DNA from: Umbelopsis ramanniana AG
Taxonomy: Eukaryota; Mucoromycota; Umbelopsidomycetes; Umbelopsidales; Umbelopsidaceae
Direction of reading: 5' to 3'
Assembly: GCF_025399195.1 (NCBI RefSeq)
Contig: NW_026252130.1
Coordinates: forward strand, 151,321-215,320
DNA length: 64,000 nucleotides
Position numbers and translations under genes: made by a program
Shown here: positions 1 to 13,382 of the stretch, one piece after another
How the letters are laid out: each line of letters opens with the position of its first letter
How positions within the stretch are numbered: position 1 is the stretch's first letter
The notes under the pieces: generated by a model
Seen by the model: only the letters and a program-made list of their open reading frames with translations
The model's database searches: none
What the model was told of the DNA's origin: nothing

Positions 1-477
1 AATGATCTATCATAGGATGGAAATAACAATATGACACCATAGGGATGGTGTCATGTTACGTTGTCTTGCCTATGTACGGCTTGCATCCTGAAGACGCGCA
101 GGGTCTGCTCGCATTGATGTAGAATTGGTGAAATTCAAAGCGAACCTCGATCGGTCCGATTCACAATACATTATCGTACCCGGCTGGCGTGTACACTAGC
201 AACACCCATTGTTGCAAATGATGCCACCTCGGAACGCCGCGCACTCGAAGAGCTTTCTAATGAATCTCCATTCTTTCCGCTGTTTATATTACATTCAGTT
301 CCCCAAAGCCTTTTGAATAATGGACGAAATGCAATTTATTGTAGTGTAAATTTTCGCACATGGAATGAGATGGAGCATGATAGAATCTATTAGTGGTGTT
401 GTACACGTTATTTTCAAAATTCAAGCGTATGATTTTTGAAACATGATATATATGAAAAATAAAATGTGTGATGGGAT
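1..477. other. Intergenic, 3' flank of ABC transporter gene
   Basis: No open frame, RNA gene or repeat that I can support. It lies downstream of the minus-strand transporter gene and should carry its 3' UTR. Confidence 0.5.
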
Positions 478-3400
478 TTATCGCTTTTGCTTGCGATTGA
501 TATATACGAACAGCACGAAGACACTGACGTTGAAAACCCAGTAGGCCCACATCAATCCATAGTTTCTCCAACGGTGAGCAATGGTCCATTCAAAGCCACT
601 CAAGTATTCTTCACCTGATGAGTACTGACAGTATTGACACAGGTCAGTGGCATTAGGGTCCTTGAGATAGCCAGTACCGGCCGAGAGATATGCTTGGGAG
701 TATTGTCCACAAGTTTGGCCAGAGGGTGGCGAGTATGAGATCCAATCGGAATCAATGCACTGTACTTGCATGTTATTGAACACAGTGGTAATGAAACCTT
801 CCAAGAAATAATGGTACGGATCCAAGGGGTACATCCATACTCTCCAGAAGTACACCATGGCAGCTGCAGGTGACAACAAACCAGCGAACAAGAAAAGGAA
901 CGTGTTTGGAATGGGAGTGATAATGGATGCTTGAGCCATACTTTCCAACATGGCAGCGATAGCCAAACCAAATGAAATGGAGAACATGAGGAAAATGACA
1001 AGGAGCAAATACAAATAGAAACCATCAAGATGAGTGGTTTCCAAACCAGCAGTCCAGTAAAGGGGAAGGAAACCAACGGCACCAGCGACACACATATAAG
1101 GAATTTCGACCAAGATCATAGCCAAAGCAAAAGCAGCGAAACCATAGTATTTGGAAGCAAAATCACGACGGAAGAAGAGACGTTGCATCATGAACTGAGG
1201 TTGGATGGAGAAGACGAGAGTAAGACCCATGATAATGATTTGGAAAACAACAAGAGTGCGAAGTTGGAGTTGACTGGTGGTAGGTTGAAGCTTCCAGAAA
1301 GTGAAACCGTTCAAGATACCAATGAAGAAAGCTTGCCAGATACGACCAATGTTGAAGTAAGGATCTCTCCACCAGATGAGGTTCATGCGCTTGTAAACTT
1401 CCTTAAGTTGATAGGCAGTGGTAGTAGCGAATTCACGAGCTTCGGTGTCCACAGGGTGTTTTCCAGCATCAGCATTAAGGGTTTCAAGCTCAGCCTTGAT
1501 GGCACGAGCTTCCTTGCTGTTGCGCCAGACGTCGGTCCAATCTTGCTTGGACTTTCCGTTAATACCAGCACCAATGACTTCCAAGATGTATTCAGCAGGA
1601 TTCTCAGATTGGTCGCAGTGACGAGCACCGTTACCTTCAAAGTATTCGTTCATGATAGCCGAGTTCTCACCGATGTCTCCGAAATAGGCGACCTTACCAC
1701 CACGAGCCAAAAGCAACAAACGATCGAAATGTTCGAAAAGAATGGAGGAAGGTTGATGGATGGTACAGACCAGAGCCATACCAGCGTCGGCCAATTTACG
1801 GATAAACTTGATAATGTTGTAAGAGGATTGAGAATCCAAACCGGAAGTAGGTTCATCCAAGAAAAGAATATGAGGCTTGGCGACCAATTCCATACCAATG
1901 GTAAGACGCTTGCGTTCTTCAACAGAGATACCTTGACCAGCTTCGAGGATACCAATAAGAGCATCACCCAAATCTTGCATTTCCATCATCTTCAACACAG
2001 TTTCGACATATTCATACTTTTCTTCCAGAGGAACCTCTTGAGGTTGGCGCATCTTGGCAGAGAAACGAAGAGCTTCACGGACGGTCAAATTGGGATTATG
2101 CACATCCATTTGTTCAACATAACCAGTGATACGTTCGAAATCAGCAGCGAGAGCCTTTCCGTTCAAGAAAATTTCACCATCAATGGTACCCATAGTCTTA
2201 CGCTTGGCCAAGACATCCAACAAGGTGGTTTTACCAGCACCCGAAGAACCCATCAAAGCAGTCATTTGACCAGGCTTGATCCAACCTTCACAGTCGTTCA
2301 AAAGTTGAAGTTGAATCTTTCCAACAGGGACATGGTAATTGACGTGGTTCCAAGTAAAGATACCAGCCTCAGCAGCAAAGTTATCACCCATCTTGTCATA
2401 AGCATCCTGAGCATCTCTGAGACGGATCAATTCTTCTTCGTCAGTGTGCTTGGGGGCCTTTCCGGCCTTGTAAACCTTCTTGACGACACCTCCAGTGACC
2501 CAGGTGATCTTCTCCATAGCAATCATGTTACAGCAGATAAAGAAAAGCCAGAAGAGGAACACAGCAATGATATCAATGGACATTTGAGAAGTCAAATATC
2601 CATAAGAAACATCCAGGAAACTATCACCAACCACAAACAATTCACCAGGATTAGCACCAACAATGGTACAGGCTTGATGAGCAGGATCAGTGTAAGTAGG
2701 GCCATAGGGAACAAGACCAGCAGCACCTTCACAAGGGAAGGTCAATCCGCGCATTTCGTTGGTGAACAAAGCTTTGAAGGCATAAGCATAGGGATCGATC
2801 CAGTAAATCCAAGACAACCATGGGTGCATATTCTTATAAGGAATAGAGAAACCACAGTACGTGATGAGAGTAATCAAGATGATACCAGTCAGCTGGAAGG
2901 CAACGTAAATGGAAGGACTGATGTTACCGAGCAATCTGTAAAGGGCAAATTGTCATGTTAGGATTTGACGGCAGTCGTTTTTGAAATACAAAAACCGAAA
3001 GGATAACTTACCGGAAAAGATCGGTGGTACACAAAGTAGTCAACACGTTCACGATCAAGAAGACGAAGAACTTATCAGCTCTAGCATCAAAGCCCATCAT
3101 GAAGTAAACAATGATGGTATACATGAAGCATTGGACAAAGATGATAGGGATATCGGTAATGACACGAGCAATATGGAAAGCGGAGGGATGATACATTGCA
3201 TACGACTTGTGCTTTTGGAGAGTCATACGACCACCCAAGACGTTAGGCAATTCAGCTTGAGACAAGAAAGCGTTGAACAGAAGTGACGAGAGAAGAGCAC
3301 CACCTCTTTGGAAAGCACCAGTAGAGGTAAGAGACATTTGGTAGAAGACAGAAGCATAGATGAAAGCTTGAATAAGAACAGAAGCGTAACGTTCATAGAT

Positions 3401-4969
3401 AGCATGCTTATCACCCCACAGGATTTGGAATTGACGAAGAGTCAAAGCCTTGACCTGTTCGTAGAAGTTGACGGAGTACACGGACTTGCCAGGGACACCC
3501 TTTTGCTTGATTTCTCTGACGTATTCCTTGAATTCAGCAGCAGGTTGTTCCTTTTCAATACGAGCTTCGTAGGCAGCAATGGCATCTTGAAGATTCTTGT
3601 AATCTTGAGATTGCAAAAAGTAAGCTTCCATTTGTTCTGGCGTTTCAGGGACCTTGCCCTCAAAACCTTCAGCTACAATACGCTCGTTGGGATTGGTAAT
3701 ACCAGTCAGGAAATCAGGCGTACTCTTGCGGGGTTCGCAGGTATAACCCATTTCCATGAAGTAAGCCTTTGCACGGTTGGCAGGACCAAAGAAAATGCAA
3801 CGACCAAGGTACATCAGCATAACCTTATCATAAAGGTTATAGATGCTGTCGGATGCTTGGTATAAAGTAGCGATGGTGGTCTTGTTCAAAGCATCGCATT
3901 GAATACGAAGAGACTTGGAATAATCAAGCGCACTGGCGGCGTCCAAACCTCGAGTAGGACAATCCCAAGCAGCGACGGCGCTACTGGCTGTCATAGCCTC
4001 CGAGATCGTCATACGCTTACGTTCACCACCGGACAGACCACGAACGAAAGCATTACCAACAACGGTATTTTGTTGCTTCTTAAGACCGAAAATGGTCAAA
4101 AGGGTATTCATAAAGTCATTTTGGAAATCCTTGCGAGATACGCCAGGAAGACGCTGGGCAGGGGTCTTCATTTTCAAGGCAAAGCCAAGCGTTTCCTTAA
4201 CAGTCAATTCGGGATAATGCGCATCTTCCTCCATGCAGTAGATTGCTTCACCGAGATATTTGCCGAATTCTTGTGCAGGAATACCTCCATAATACACATC
4301 GCCCGTGATGTTCAAAAATCCTTTTCTGGAATTAGCGAGAACACGCAGCAAACTGGAACAACCAGCACCGGGACGACCCAGGACGAGAAGCATTTCACCA
4401 TCTTCAACAAAACCAGTGACATCATGTACGATGTCGAAGGCAGTACCTCTTTGGCGCTTGGCCCATCGTAGAGGGTTGAGCATTTTGGCGAGGCCAATGA
4501 AAGGGCTCATCAAATTGAGAATAGTAGATGCATCGGCACCTTCGCCGATAATACTAAGATTTTTGAACACAACGCCCATCTTATGGTGACGGTGGCCATT
4601 GGAATCAGCAGCACGAACACCAGATTCCAAATAATCTTTGAAATCAAACGGTTGTTCTTCTTGAGCATCGCCTTTCTCTTCATCGATGCCTCCTGACTTT
4701 CTTGTGGATCGACGAGACATGGTGCGAGTTGGTTTCAGAGAATGCTCTGAAGCGGCGTGCGAAATACGTCGTTCAAGATCGCGGAACAATTCAACATTTT
4801 TATCAACGTCGATACCATCCTCTGAGCTGGTGTCGATAACGGTGCTATCAGCTGAGGGTGCAATGTTGCGTTTCATGTCGGATATTTCATCCGTATTATT
4901 ATTAGCTAGGCTGTTTGGGCCAAGGTGTGAACCCTCGGCCATGTCATCAACACGCTCTATGGTTGGCAT
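478..4969 (-). CDS. PDR-type (ABCG) ABC transporter, full length
   Basis: Plasma-membrane ATP-driven efflux pump of the fungal pleiotropic drug resistance family. Two exons: 4969-3012 and 2935-478. The 76-nt intron (GTAAGT...AG) splits an Arg codon and restores a continuous frame of 1471 residues, the usual PDR length. Layout is NBD1-TMD1-NBD2-TMD2. NBD1 (Walker A GRPGAGCS near residue 199) has Cys in place of Lys, the signature LSGGERKR, and a deviant WDCPTRGLD Walker B. NBD2 (GSSGAGKTT near 882) has a canonical Walker A and LDEPTSGLD but a degenerate signature ISVEERKR. This asymmetry is normal in Pdr5-like pumps. The Ser/Arg-rich N-terminus (about 100 residues) is a likely phosphorylated tail. 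Export of xenobiotics or lipids is inferred from the family; the substrate cannot be read from sequence. Confidence 0.96.
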
Positions 4970-5068
4970 GTTGACAATCTATAGTGTGGGGTATGATGAT
5001 TAATTTAGGATATTGTAAAGCTGAAAAATAACGAGGATAATTACGTATTAGCGTCTATGGAGGGATCC

Positions 5069-5076
5069 TTTATATA
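5069..5076 (-). promoter_or_regulatory. TATA box of ABC transporter gene
   Basis: Read on the minus strand this is TATATAAA, about 100 bp upstream of the ATG at 4969, a plausible core promoter position. Confidence 0.5.
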
Positions 5077-8000
5077 TTGGATTTGCCAAGAGCTTGAAAC
5101 AATGGAAGTTGAAGAAAGAGAAACCTAGAAAATATTTTATATCAGCCGTAATATATGGCCGCTCGGTCAAGCGGCTAATAGCGAGTTTCAAACGCCGCAC
5201 TCGGATCATCTAAATTCCTAAGAAAAACATTGGCTGCCTGCCTTTTGGTAGCAGAAGGTTTCGACTGCGGTCCATCGGAGTCAATTCCCAAAAAATGCGC
5301 TGCCCCCTAAAGTGAAGGCAACTATTCACCCAAAACATGCTTTGCCCGCAGCACCGACAAAGCTTCGGCGAAATGGCAGAAGAATGGTTTGGACATCGTC
5401 ACGCCACGTAGGCTACGGTCTACTTCGCCACATTGCATAATTTCATAACCACCCTAAAGCAGCATGTAACAATCAGGTAATTTCCCATTCTGGCGTCAAA
5501 TAACCGATAATGTCGGACAAAGGGCGAACAGAATTGCCACAAGTTTTGAAATTCAGCATCCATAAAGTGGTGAAGGAGTTGGTGCGGTGGTGAAGCCTTT
5601 CAAATTAACGATTTATTTGCATCGATATGCAGGGCTTACTAGATCTGTTCGGGGTATTGCCAATCGGATGAAAGGGGAGATGATGCACGTAAGCGGCAAA
5701 ATTTTCCCCGTGTGCCGGATCAGGAAGGATGGTCCACGCACCTGGCGATCCTCTAAAGCTGACAAATAGAGCTTGTCTTCGGGCCCGTCAACTCCGTAAT
5801 AGCTTAATGGTAGGCCCGCAAATCCGAACAACGTCGTGTCTTATCGCCACTTTATCACCGTATCTTTTTGTTGTGAAAAGACTGCAACCGATTAACCAAA
5901 GATTTTGACAGTTTTCACCTCGCGTGGTAAACGCTATTCACCAGAATGGGATTCAACCAATCCGCAGTCGGGTCGGTACAAATCCAAGAAAGGTGAAAAA
6001 TTGCGGTAGTACACTTTTGTGTACAGCCCTTGCTTGAAGGAGAAAAGCAAAGCATTGAAATTATGTATGAGGCATTGGAAACGCAGGTGGATGTTTAAAG
6101 AAAGGTGCAAAAGTAATAATGCTGAAACATAACATAACATTGACTGACATGATGTTTGTTTGATGTCAAATGCATCTTTCATGTAGACACTAAATATTTC
6201 GGGTATCAATAATGTACATGCGCAAGTGGAAACGGGATTAGAGTACTTCCATATTATTAGAGCTTTGTCTGTTTGATTTAATAAAAATTTATAGGATGAC
6301 AACAGGTTACCGTTAGCCAAAGTACGATAATTGAATCATAAACATCCCATTTCGTTTATGATGTTGTGGAAATTCTTTTTTTTTTTTACCAGCATATGTA
6401 ACGCATCAAACACTCCTTGGCGTAAAATCTTCAGCTGGATGTCCCTTATTTTTTTGGTCTTCATGGCATAAATATTTCAACTGGCTGTCCCTTATTTTTT
6501 TTTAAGACCGTTATTTTCTCAGACATTTTCTGATACAGTTCAATCTCATTTATGCTTCTTTTCAAGCGGCACATTAATCCGATGCAGAGCTAGCTTAACA
6601 TTTTTAAACTGATCTCTTTCCAAGGCGGCCTCCCCAGCATGCTGCCTTTGCAACCGTAGACCTCATCCCAACATACAGCTTCTTAAAATAAATAATCGCC
6701 ACACCAACAGCAAAAATAAATAAATGGATAAAGAAATAACATATTTATTGTAAATATGATTTTTTTTTTTAACCAAATGACTTGTCTTACTTTCTGTTTC
6801 GATCGATGAATTGCCAGGATCGGTACAGGGCGTGAACCAGGGATTGAGTCAAACGCATTTATATAAACCTGACTCAACTTGAGTTCACGGAAAACCCCGA
6901 AATTACATAGATTGATCTACTGTGAATACCTGATATGTCAAAAATTGCCATTGAAAAAGTCTTTTGTTCCTGACAACAATGAAACATTAAGGTCATATTC
7001 ATCTGCCGAAAGATATCTCAGCAGTGAGAGCGGAGTTGGATTCGGATAACGGCGCCCGAGACAAGGGTTGAAGGCTAAGGCATTTTGGGACAACAGTGCA
7101 TCGCAAAAAACGGTGAGTACACCATAACGTTACATGGTATGCATCAAACACCTCGATACAAGAAATGAAATTGACAAAGCCGACTGCCTTAGTAACACAA
7201 GATTTGAAGCGGCTTCCATGCCATGTTCTTGCGTGCTCCATTCTGACACAGAACGTCTCAGCAATATGATACCATGAATCTCCCATTATCATACACACTA
7301 TGACATTATAATCACCATCTAAAAAAATAGTGCGGTGGTTAACTTAAATCACCGTTTCAGTTCATTGGGGACATCAGCTGAAAGTATGTTGCTGTTGCAT
7401 GACCAATGGCGCAGAAAAGTTTTTGGCCGAACTTGGGAGTTCAGTGCAGAATGAGCTTAAACCATTACCCCACAACACGACCGGGTACGACACAGGCGTG
7501 GGTTTGCATTGACTGTGGGGGAAACTGTGGAAGCTGAGCGCATAACAGGACCGGCATTGTGCATTGAGTATCTTCCATATGATAGTTCGGCCGATCTCAT
7601 CATCTAACGGGGGAGTCGATGGGTTGACTTTTCCCTCTCATCCCTTCCCACGGTGACTTCTGGAAAGAATAGGTTTGGGGGGAGGGAAAACGGGTCAAAG
7701 TAAGAAGACTTTGGATGGCTATGCTGGGAAAAAAATAAGTTGCCCATTCCTTTGGGCGTCAAACGAGATAGAACACCGGTGAAGAAATGGCCGACTCAGT
7801 TCAGCGTGATGACCGAGTGCTGGTCGGCCGGCCAGTGGGAAAATACATTTCAAAACTCCGGTCAGCTGAAAGTGGCCGGCATCTACATTGCAACGGCGAC
7901 AGTAAGCCCTTTGGAGCTATAGCCTGAAAACAATCATATGAAGGTTTATTTGAATACGAACGCATGAATTGCAACGCGCGTAGTATATATAAATGTGAGG

Positions 8001-9770
8001 TACTGCACAGATAAATTGGAAGTGTAGTTACACTTTTCAACACTTATAAATTTTCTCGTCCAGCCAAAGAATAAACCTAGCATAGCCTAGCCGCTCAACT
8101 CAGTCACCCCCACATATTTGCAATGGCTTGACAGTTCAACAAAATGTATGCTCGCCCGCATCAGCAAAAGCAGGCAATGCAATGTGCGACATGTCTTGAG
8201 GCACAAGTTATTATTTTTGTTTCTACAATTGCTTTCCTCTATGGGTGTTAGCTCATTCAAGGGACCAAGTTTAACGCGCGTGCTGCATTGCCATAGAAAT
8301 GTCAGGCGAGCCTTTGAATGTCAGCATACGCACACAAGCTTTAAATGGGTCAGTGTCCGGTTGAGCGGCCATTAGGGCGTTAGGTTGTTTTTTGGTTTTT
8401 TTTTTTTCTTTTTTCAAAACTTATATCTACAATCACTCACGTCGACTTTAGCCATTGGTTAACCTATAACTAGACTTACACAAGCAATGCGTGACTGAAG
8501 GCAACGGAGTGACTGGCGTTAATCAAGCACTACACTACACTACATCCAGTGTGATTATCACAAGTGTAACACTCCGTTTGTGAAATTAGGTATTTGTGTT
8601 CGTAACGCACATTGGCCGATCTAGGTTTACTCAGACGCATCCTTGAACTTGGATCAAGAGGTGCTCACGCTAACGACAAAATTTAGTGGTGAACAAGGTC
8701 GAAAGATAACGATATACTATGTGACGAATGTTTATCGCTAAACGCCATATCTCGTCCCTACAAGATAAAGCCATAACGTCCATGTCCCAAACCTGCTCTT
8801 CGCCACGAGCCCCGAAAAGCAGAAGGCTGTAATAGTATAATGAACGGCATTTATCCATTAAGAATTTTATTTTTCCTTTGTAGCAAATATCTAGATCATG
8901 ACTGAGCAACTCTCGGTATGTGAACTAAATCTAGATCAAGAAAAAAATGAAGCAGTATGCCTTTCACCACGCTGGCAGACAACAACAAAACGCACAACCC
9001 TCCTCGATACGTCAATGTCCGCATGGGTCGAGGTCGCCACAATTTCATATAAGGCAAGTCGTTTGACTGGGGACCACCATGCCTAGCCGTTACAGACGTA
9101 ACTATTCTCTAGGTGTTCGCATGTGGCTGTAAAGGATTACTGTTGGATTGGAATGCCGCTTGAATGTTTTTTTTTTTTTTACCACAAGAAGAATATAATG
9201 GTGCAAGGGCATCATGTGGTCATGGCCTGGTTGTGCAAGAAGCCATACCAGATGTGTACGGAAACTTTAAAATCTCAACTTGCAGAAACAATAGTAACCG
9301 AATGGCACCTTGCAACAAAGATCTCCGCGGCAGCAATAATCGTTGAACTAGGTAGGATACGCATTGATTATTTTCAACTAAGGCTAGTGTGGATAGGAAA
9401 CACCTGGTCTATCCTTAATGCAAGGAAGCCTAGAACAATGGAGCATTGGGCAAGGCATTGTGATCGGTTTTACTACATTAAAGGTATTCGCTTCACAAAA
9501 ATAAAACAAAATGAGTTCCCCAAAACCTTGTCGTTTTCCAGTGAGGGTTTTACAAGACGTCCTATACACAAAAAAAAAGAACCATACCAAAGTGGGATAG
9601 ATGAGTTGTGGCCTTCGCTCGTGGCAGGCGGTCTGTTAAGGGGCTCGTACACTATGTTTAATAACTGTCTGAACTCGATCTGGCGGGTTAGCATCCAGTG
9701 ATTGGAATCTTTTACTCCAGATTGTTACCATAACCTTGTTTTGTACGAGCGCGGCGGGAGCTTGCATGGG
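5077..9770. other. Long region without a supported gene
   Basis: Only short or low-complexity frames occur. Poly-T/poly-A runs are frequent (about 6370, 6500, 6760, 8395, 9170). A 192-codon plus-strand frame at 9123-9701 crosses a poly-T run (Phe stretch) and resembles nothing I know, so it is not called. A short direct repeat lies at 6428-6503. Spliced genes with very small exons cannot be excluded. Confidence 0.5.
6428..6503. repeat. Short direct repeat, two copies
   Basis: The motif TTCARCTGGMTGTCCCTTA followed by a T-run occurs at about 6430 and again at about 6476, offset by roughly 47 bp. It is probably a local duplication in non-coding DNA. Confidence 0.5.
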
Positions 9771-10759
9771 TCAATTGCCCTTGGGGACAGCCAGCACGGT
9801 GAACACAGATGGTAGATAAGCAAGCTGTCGATGGAGCTTCCCATTATCGATATTGAACAGCACTGTGGAGTTCCCATCTTGAAATGACAACCTGACTGTA
9901 CCCCCATTGTCAACCGTAGTATAATTTCCGTACTGGTCATTCAATCTGTCCTGTGGAGGTGCCTCACATCTTTGCACCATGAGATTTGACAACGCCGCGG
10001 AAGACATCAGCTGGTTACAGTGCTAGACAACCAAACAGAAATGGTTTCGTTTTGAAAAACCGTAGTGCGTGGTCGTACATACATCTTTAAATGGGTATGG
10101 ACCAATGGTATTCAGCCCAATCCGATAGCCATGTGTCCAAATTACAGATGGACTGTAGCACAGAAGTCACAGAAGCGTGGCTGGCTAGCTGTATCCCACA
10201 AACAACACATCGTCGTTAGAGTTTGAAATCCCCCCATACTGTTCTCCATGGTGGATTTGACCCCGCAGTGCTGAATGAACCTTTTTTCAAAAGTTAGACT
10301 CATAATGTCCGCATGGGTTGCCAATAGTGAATGCAGCTATCACTGCGTATGATCACTGGCGTTGCATCTCCCTTTGGATCTGTCAAAATATTGAGAGTGT
10401 GCATTGGTTTTAAAAGTATTTCACCGTGCCGAGCCGCACCATTTTTTTGTTCACCGGTGAGTTCAACTGGGGGAGAAGGGCTTTCCCATGTTGAGCTGAA
10501 AATATTCACACTGTGGGGTAGAATTTCCAAAATTGGATCAGTTACCGCCCAGAAATTTTGCTCCAGTAACCACGTCCAGCCAACTGGGAGAGTCTCCTCC
10601 CGCTGCTTTCCCTAGATTTTGTCCCAACGAGGCTTGAACTTTACTTGGCGCTGTCCCATTCATATAAATACCTTCTCCAACATCGTCCACTTTTTGATTC
10701 CTTACCTCAGGCAGCTGGCTGATCTCATATATACACACTTTCCCTACATCTTTTCCCAT
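9771..10759 (-). CDS. Unrecognised five-exon gene, possibly 5'-truncated
   Basis: Five minus-strand segments join in frame through consensus-like splice sites: 10759-10706, 10611-10344, 10270-10204, 10152-10083 and 10022-9771. Introns are 94, 73, 51 and 60 nt; donors include GTAAGG and GTATGT, and a CTAAC branch site lies in intron 2. Joined length is 236 residues. The protein is rich in Trp/Pro/Gly turns (GLNTIGPYPFKD, LTGEQKNGAARHGE), with no signal peptide or transmembrane segment in this model and no family I recognise. The first exon overlaps the core promoter of the divergent sugar porter, whose ATG is only 21 bp away. That exon is therefore doubtful and the gene may have lost its 5' end. 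The frame stays open for about 40 codons beyond the TGA at 9771, so the stop could be a later mutation. Confidence 0.45.
10663..10670 (+). promoter_or_regulatory. TATA box of sugar porter gene
   Basis: TATAAATA lies about 110 bp before the ATG at 10781. It falls inside the model of the unrecognised minus-strand gene, which casts doubt on that gene's first exon. Confidence 0.5.
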
Positions 10760-10780
10760 CCCTAGTAAGAGTCACTCAAA

Positions 10781-12489
10781 ATGCCCAATTCTGGTGACTA
10801 TCGCATGTACGTGCTCTGCGCTTTGGCTATTGTCAATTCTGCCACCAACGGTTATGACGGTTCTATGATGAACGGTCTTCAAACCCTCACATACTGGAAT
10901 GAATGTATGTTTCTTTCTTTTTGAACTGTTTACACGTTGGTTCATGAGTTAAACCATCATCCTCTACTTTAGATTTCAATTTCCCTGACGCACCCACCCT
11001 CGGTCTCCTTAACGCCATCATGTCTGTTGGTGGTACCATTGGTGTCTTTGCTGGTCCTCCTGCATCTGATATTCTCGGTCGTAAGAAGGCTATCATTCTT
11101 GGTTCCCTCATTATGCTTCTCGGTGTCGGTCTTCAAACCGGTGCTGCTAACAGTACGTGTTGAAAGCCACTTTTTCAGAATATTCAGCCCCCCTCCCGTC
11201 CATAACTAACAAATGCTGTTTTTTTTAGTCCAAATGTTCATTGCTGCTCGTTTCATTCTTGGTTTCGGTCTTGCCATCACCTCCAATGCTGCTCCCACTC
11301 TCGTTATTGAAATTGCCCATCCCACCCACAGAGGAAAGATCACTGCCTTGTACAACACTATGTGGTACCTTGGTTCAAGTAAGCAAAAGTTCAATGTATG
11401 ACAAAAAAGTGTTCATGATCTCAGCCAGTACTCACGATTTTATTCTTGGTTTCAGTTATTGCTGCCTGGACTACCTTCGGTACCCTTCAAATCAAGAGTG
11501 ACTGGGCCTGGAGAGTTCCTTCCGTCATTCAAGCTTTCCCCTCCATCATTCAGCTTTGCTCCGTTTGGTTCTACGAAGAATCTCCCCGTTGGCTTATCAG
11601 CAAGGGCCGTGACGAAGAGGCCTTGGCTATTCTTGCTAAGTTGCACGCTGACGGTAACGATCAAGATGAACTTGTCCAACTTGAATACCGTGAAATTAGA
11701 CAAACCATTGCTCAAGAAAAGGAAGTTGCAAAGAGATCTTACTTGGAACTCATTGCCACCCCTGGTAACCGCATGCGTCTTTTCATCACCATCACCATCG
11801 GTTTCTTCTCCCAATGGTCCGGTAACGGTCTCGTCTCTTACTATCTTGGCAAGGTTCTCGACTCTGTCGGTGTCACCGATCCTTTCACTCAACTTTTGAT
11901 CAATGGTATTCTTCAAATCTGGAATTTGATCTGTGCTGTTACCGCTGCCGTTGTCGTCGACAAGGTTGGCCGTCGTCCTTTGTGGCTCGCTTCCACTGCT
12001 GGTATGCTTATCTTCTTCGTCCTTCAAACTATCTGCACTGGTGTCTATACCGAAAAAGGCGTTTCCTCTGCCGGTACTGCTTCCATTGCTATGATCTTCT
12101 TGTACTACATGTCTTATGATGCTGCCTGGACTCCTCTTACTGTCTCCTACGTTGTCGAAATTATGCCTTTCACCATTCGTGCCAAGGGTATGGCTGTCCA
12201 AGGTCTTTGCGTCAATCTTGCTCTCTTCTTCAACTCCTATGTCAATCCCGTTGCATTGAAGGCCATCGGCTGGAAGTACTACATTGTATACTGCGTCTGG
12301 TTGGTCTTCGAACTTTTCATTGTCTGGAAGTTCTATGTTGAGACCAAGGGACGTACTTTGGAAGAACTTGCTGAGATCTTCGATGGTGATCAAGCTGCCT
12401 TGGTCATCGCTGAAGCCAAGCGATTGGAAGCCGTTGGTGCCGAGAAGATTAACAGCGAAGATGCTGCTTACGGTACCGAGAAGGTTTAA
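10781..12489 (+). CDS. MFS sugar porter (fungal lactose-permease-like)
   Basis: Proton-coupled sugar transporter of the sugar porter family, plasma membrane, 12 predicted helices, 495 residues. Exons: 10781-10904, 10973-11152, 11229-11378 and 11456-12489, each joining in frame with GTATGT, GTACGT and GTAAGC donors. Family motifs visible: DILGRKK after TM2, the R-G-K-I motif after TM4 (HPTHRGKI), ESPRWLISKGR before the central loop, DKVGRRP after TM8 and VETKGRTLEE at the C-terminus. The pattern is closest to fungal lactose/cellobiose/glucose porters. The exact sugar is unknown. It is one of two sugar porters on either side of an intracellular alpha-xylosidase-type gene. Confidence 0.93.
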
Positions 12490-13382
12490 ATTCCATATTG
12501 GCCCCGCTTGATGCGGATGGAATACACACATCATAGTAATCCTTATTTTAAATACTTTATGTTGCTACTTCAAACAGTAATTTCCAAGCCGTAATCTTTC
12601 ATACATTTGAATGAATACTGGACTTGTAGACTATCTCATGAAATAAAGAAAATATAATTTTCAAGTTTCATTATATATGGTTATAGTCTCGCATTGAATG
12701 GTAGCAGAAAATACTTGCCTTTGGCCTGTCTTGTCTTGATTAAAGTGTACGGCAGCGGCTGGACTTGTTTCTGAGTGGCTGACTATTGAATGATTTGGTG
12801 ACACTTGTAGTCTTACTGTAGCCTTGACCATTCAGATGCTGTTTCATCACCAAGTAGACATGTTAGATTCGGGAGCTGTGGATCTGGTGATGTCGACATT
12901 AAAAGTTGAAAGCAGCTGACTGGTGAGAAATTCAAAGAAAAGGAGACTTAAAACAGTCGATCAGTTTGCGCAGTTGGATCATAAGGCCGCCACCGTCAAA
13001 TCGATTTTGCCTGTACAGACGAAATTATACGACCCAAACAGTACAATTTATGACGATACCATACGACTTCTGTTTGATTGCGCAGTTTTCAGGAACAAAA
13101 TCTCGCATAAATAGCTTTGTTTTGCTGTGCAAATGGCGCTCATTTTTTTTATTTTGGGAGAACTGACACCACCAAGCATGACATGGTCCAAAAGTTAAAA
13201 TAAGATGCATGGTAATGGTTTTAAAAATATCCTCATATGGGATCTATTGCTGGACTCCATTCCCTATTTTTTGCTTCCCAGGAGAAGCAAATAACACTTG
13301 TCTCTCCTGCATCTGCCGCCCGCCCGTCTATAAATTATGAAAGAGAATTCGCAACTTTATGTCCCTACTTCTTTTGCCTTCC
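12490..13382. other. Intergenic
   Basis: 3' flank of the sugar porter and promoter of the small secreted protein gene. Only short frames; nothing I can support as a gene. Confidence 0.5.
13329..13335 (+). promoter_or_regulatory. TATA box of small secreted protein gene
   Basis: TATAAAT is 54 bp before the ATG at 13383 but only 30 bp before the in-frame ATG at 13359. This is why the downstream ATG is preferred as start. Confidence 0.5.

Noticed and set aside
1030-2961. 643-codon plus-strand frame
   Set aside because: It is exactly antisense to the ABC transporter's second exon, has no domain sense, and arises from that gene's codon bias.
5155-5275. tRNA-like sequence (GGCCGCTCGGTCAAGCGGC and a later GGTTTCGACTGC)
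   Set aside because: Box A- and box B-like pieces exist but there is no matching acceptor stem, and the spacing is too long.
9123-9701. 192-codon plus-strand frame
   Set aside because: Crosses a poly-T run, no domain, no codon bias or splice support; likely a chance frame.
11452-12534. 360-codon minus-strand frame
   Set aside because: Antisense to the last exon of the sugar porter; Ser/Asn/Asp-rich composition typical of a shadow.
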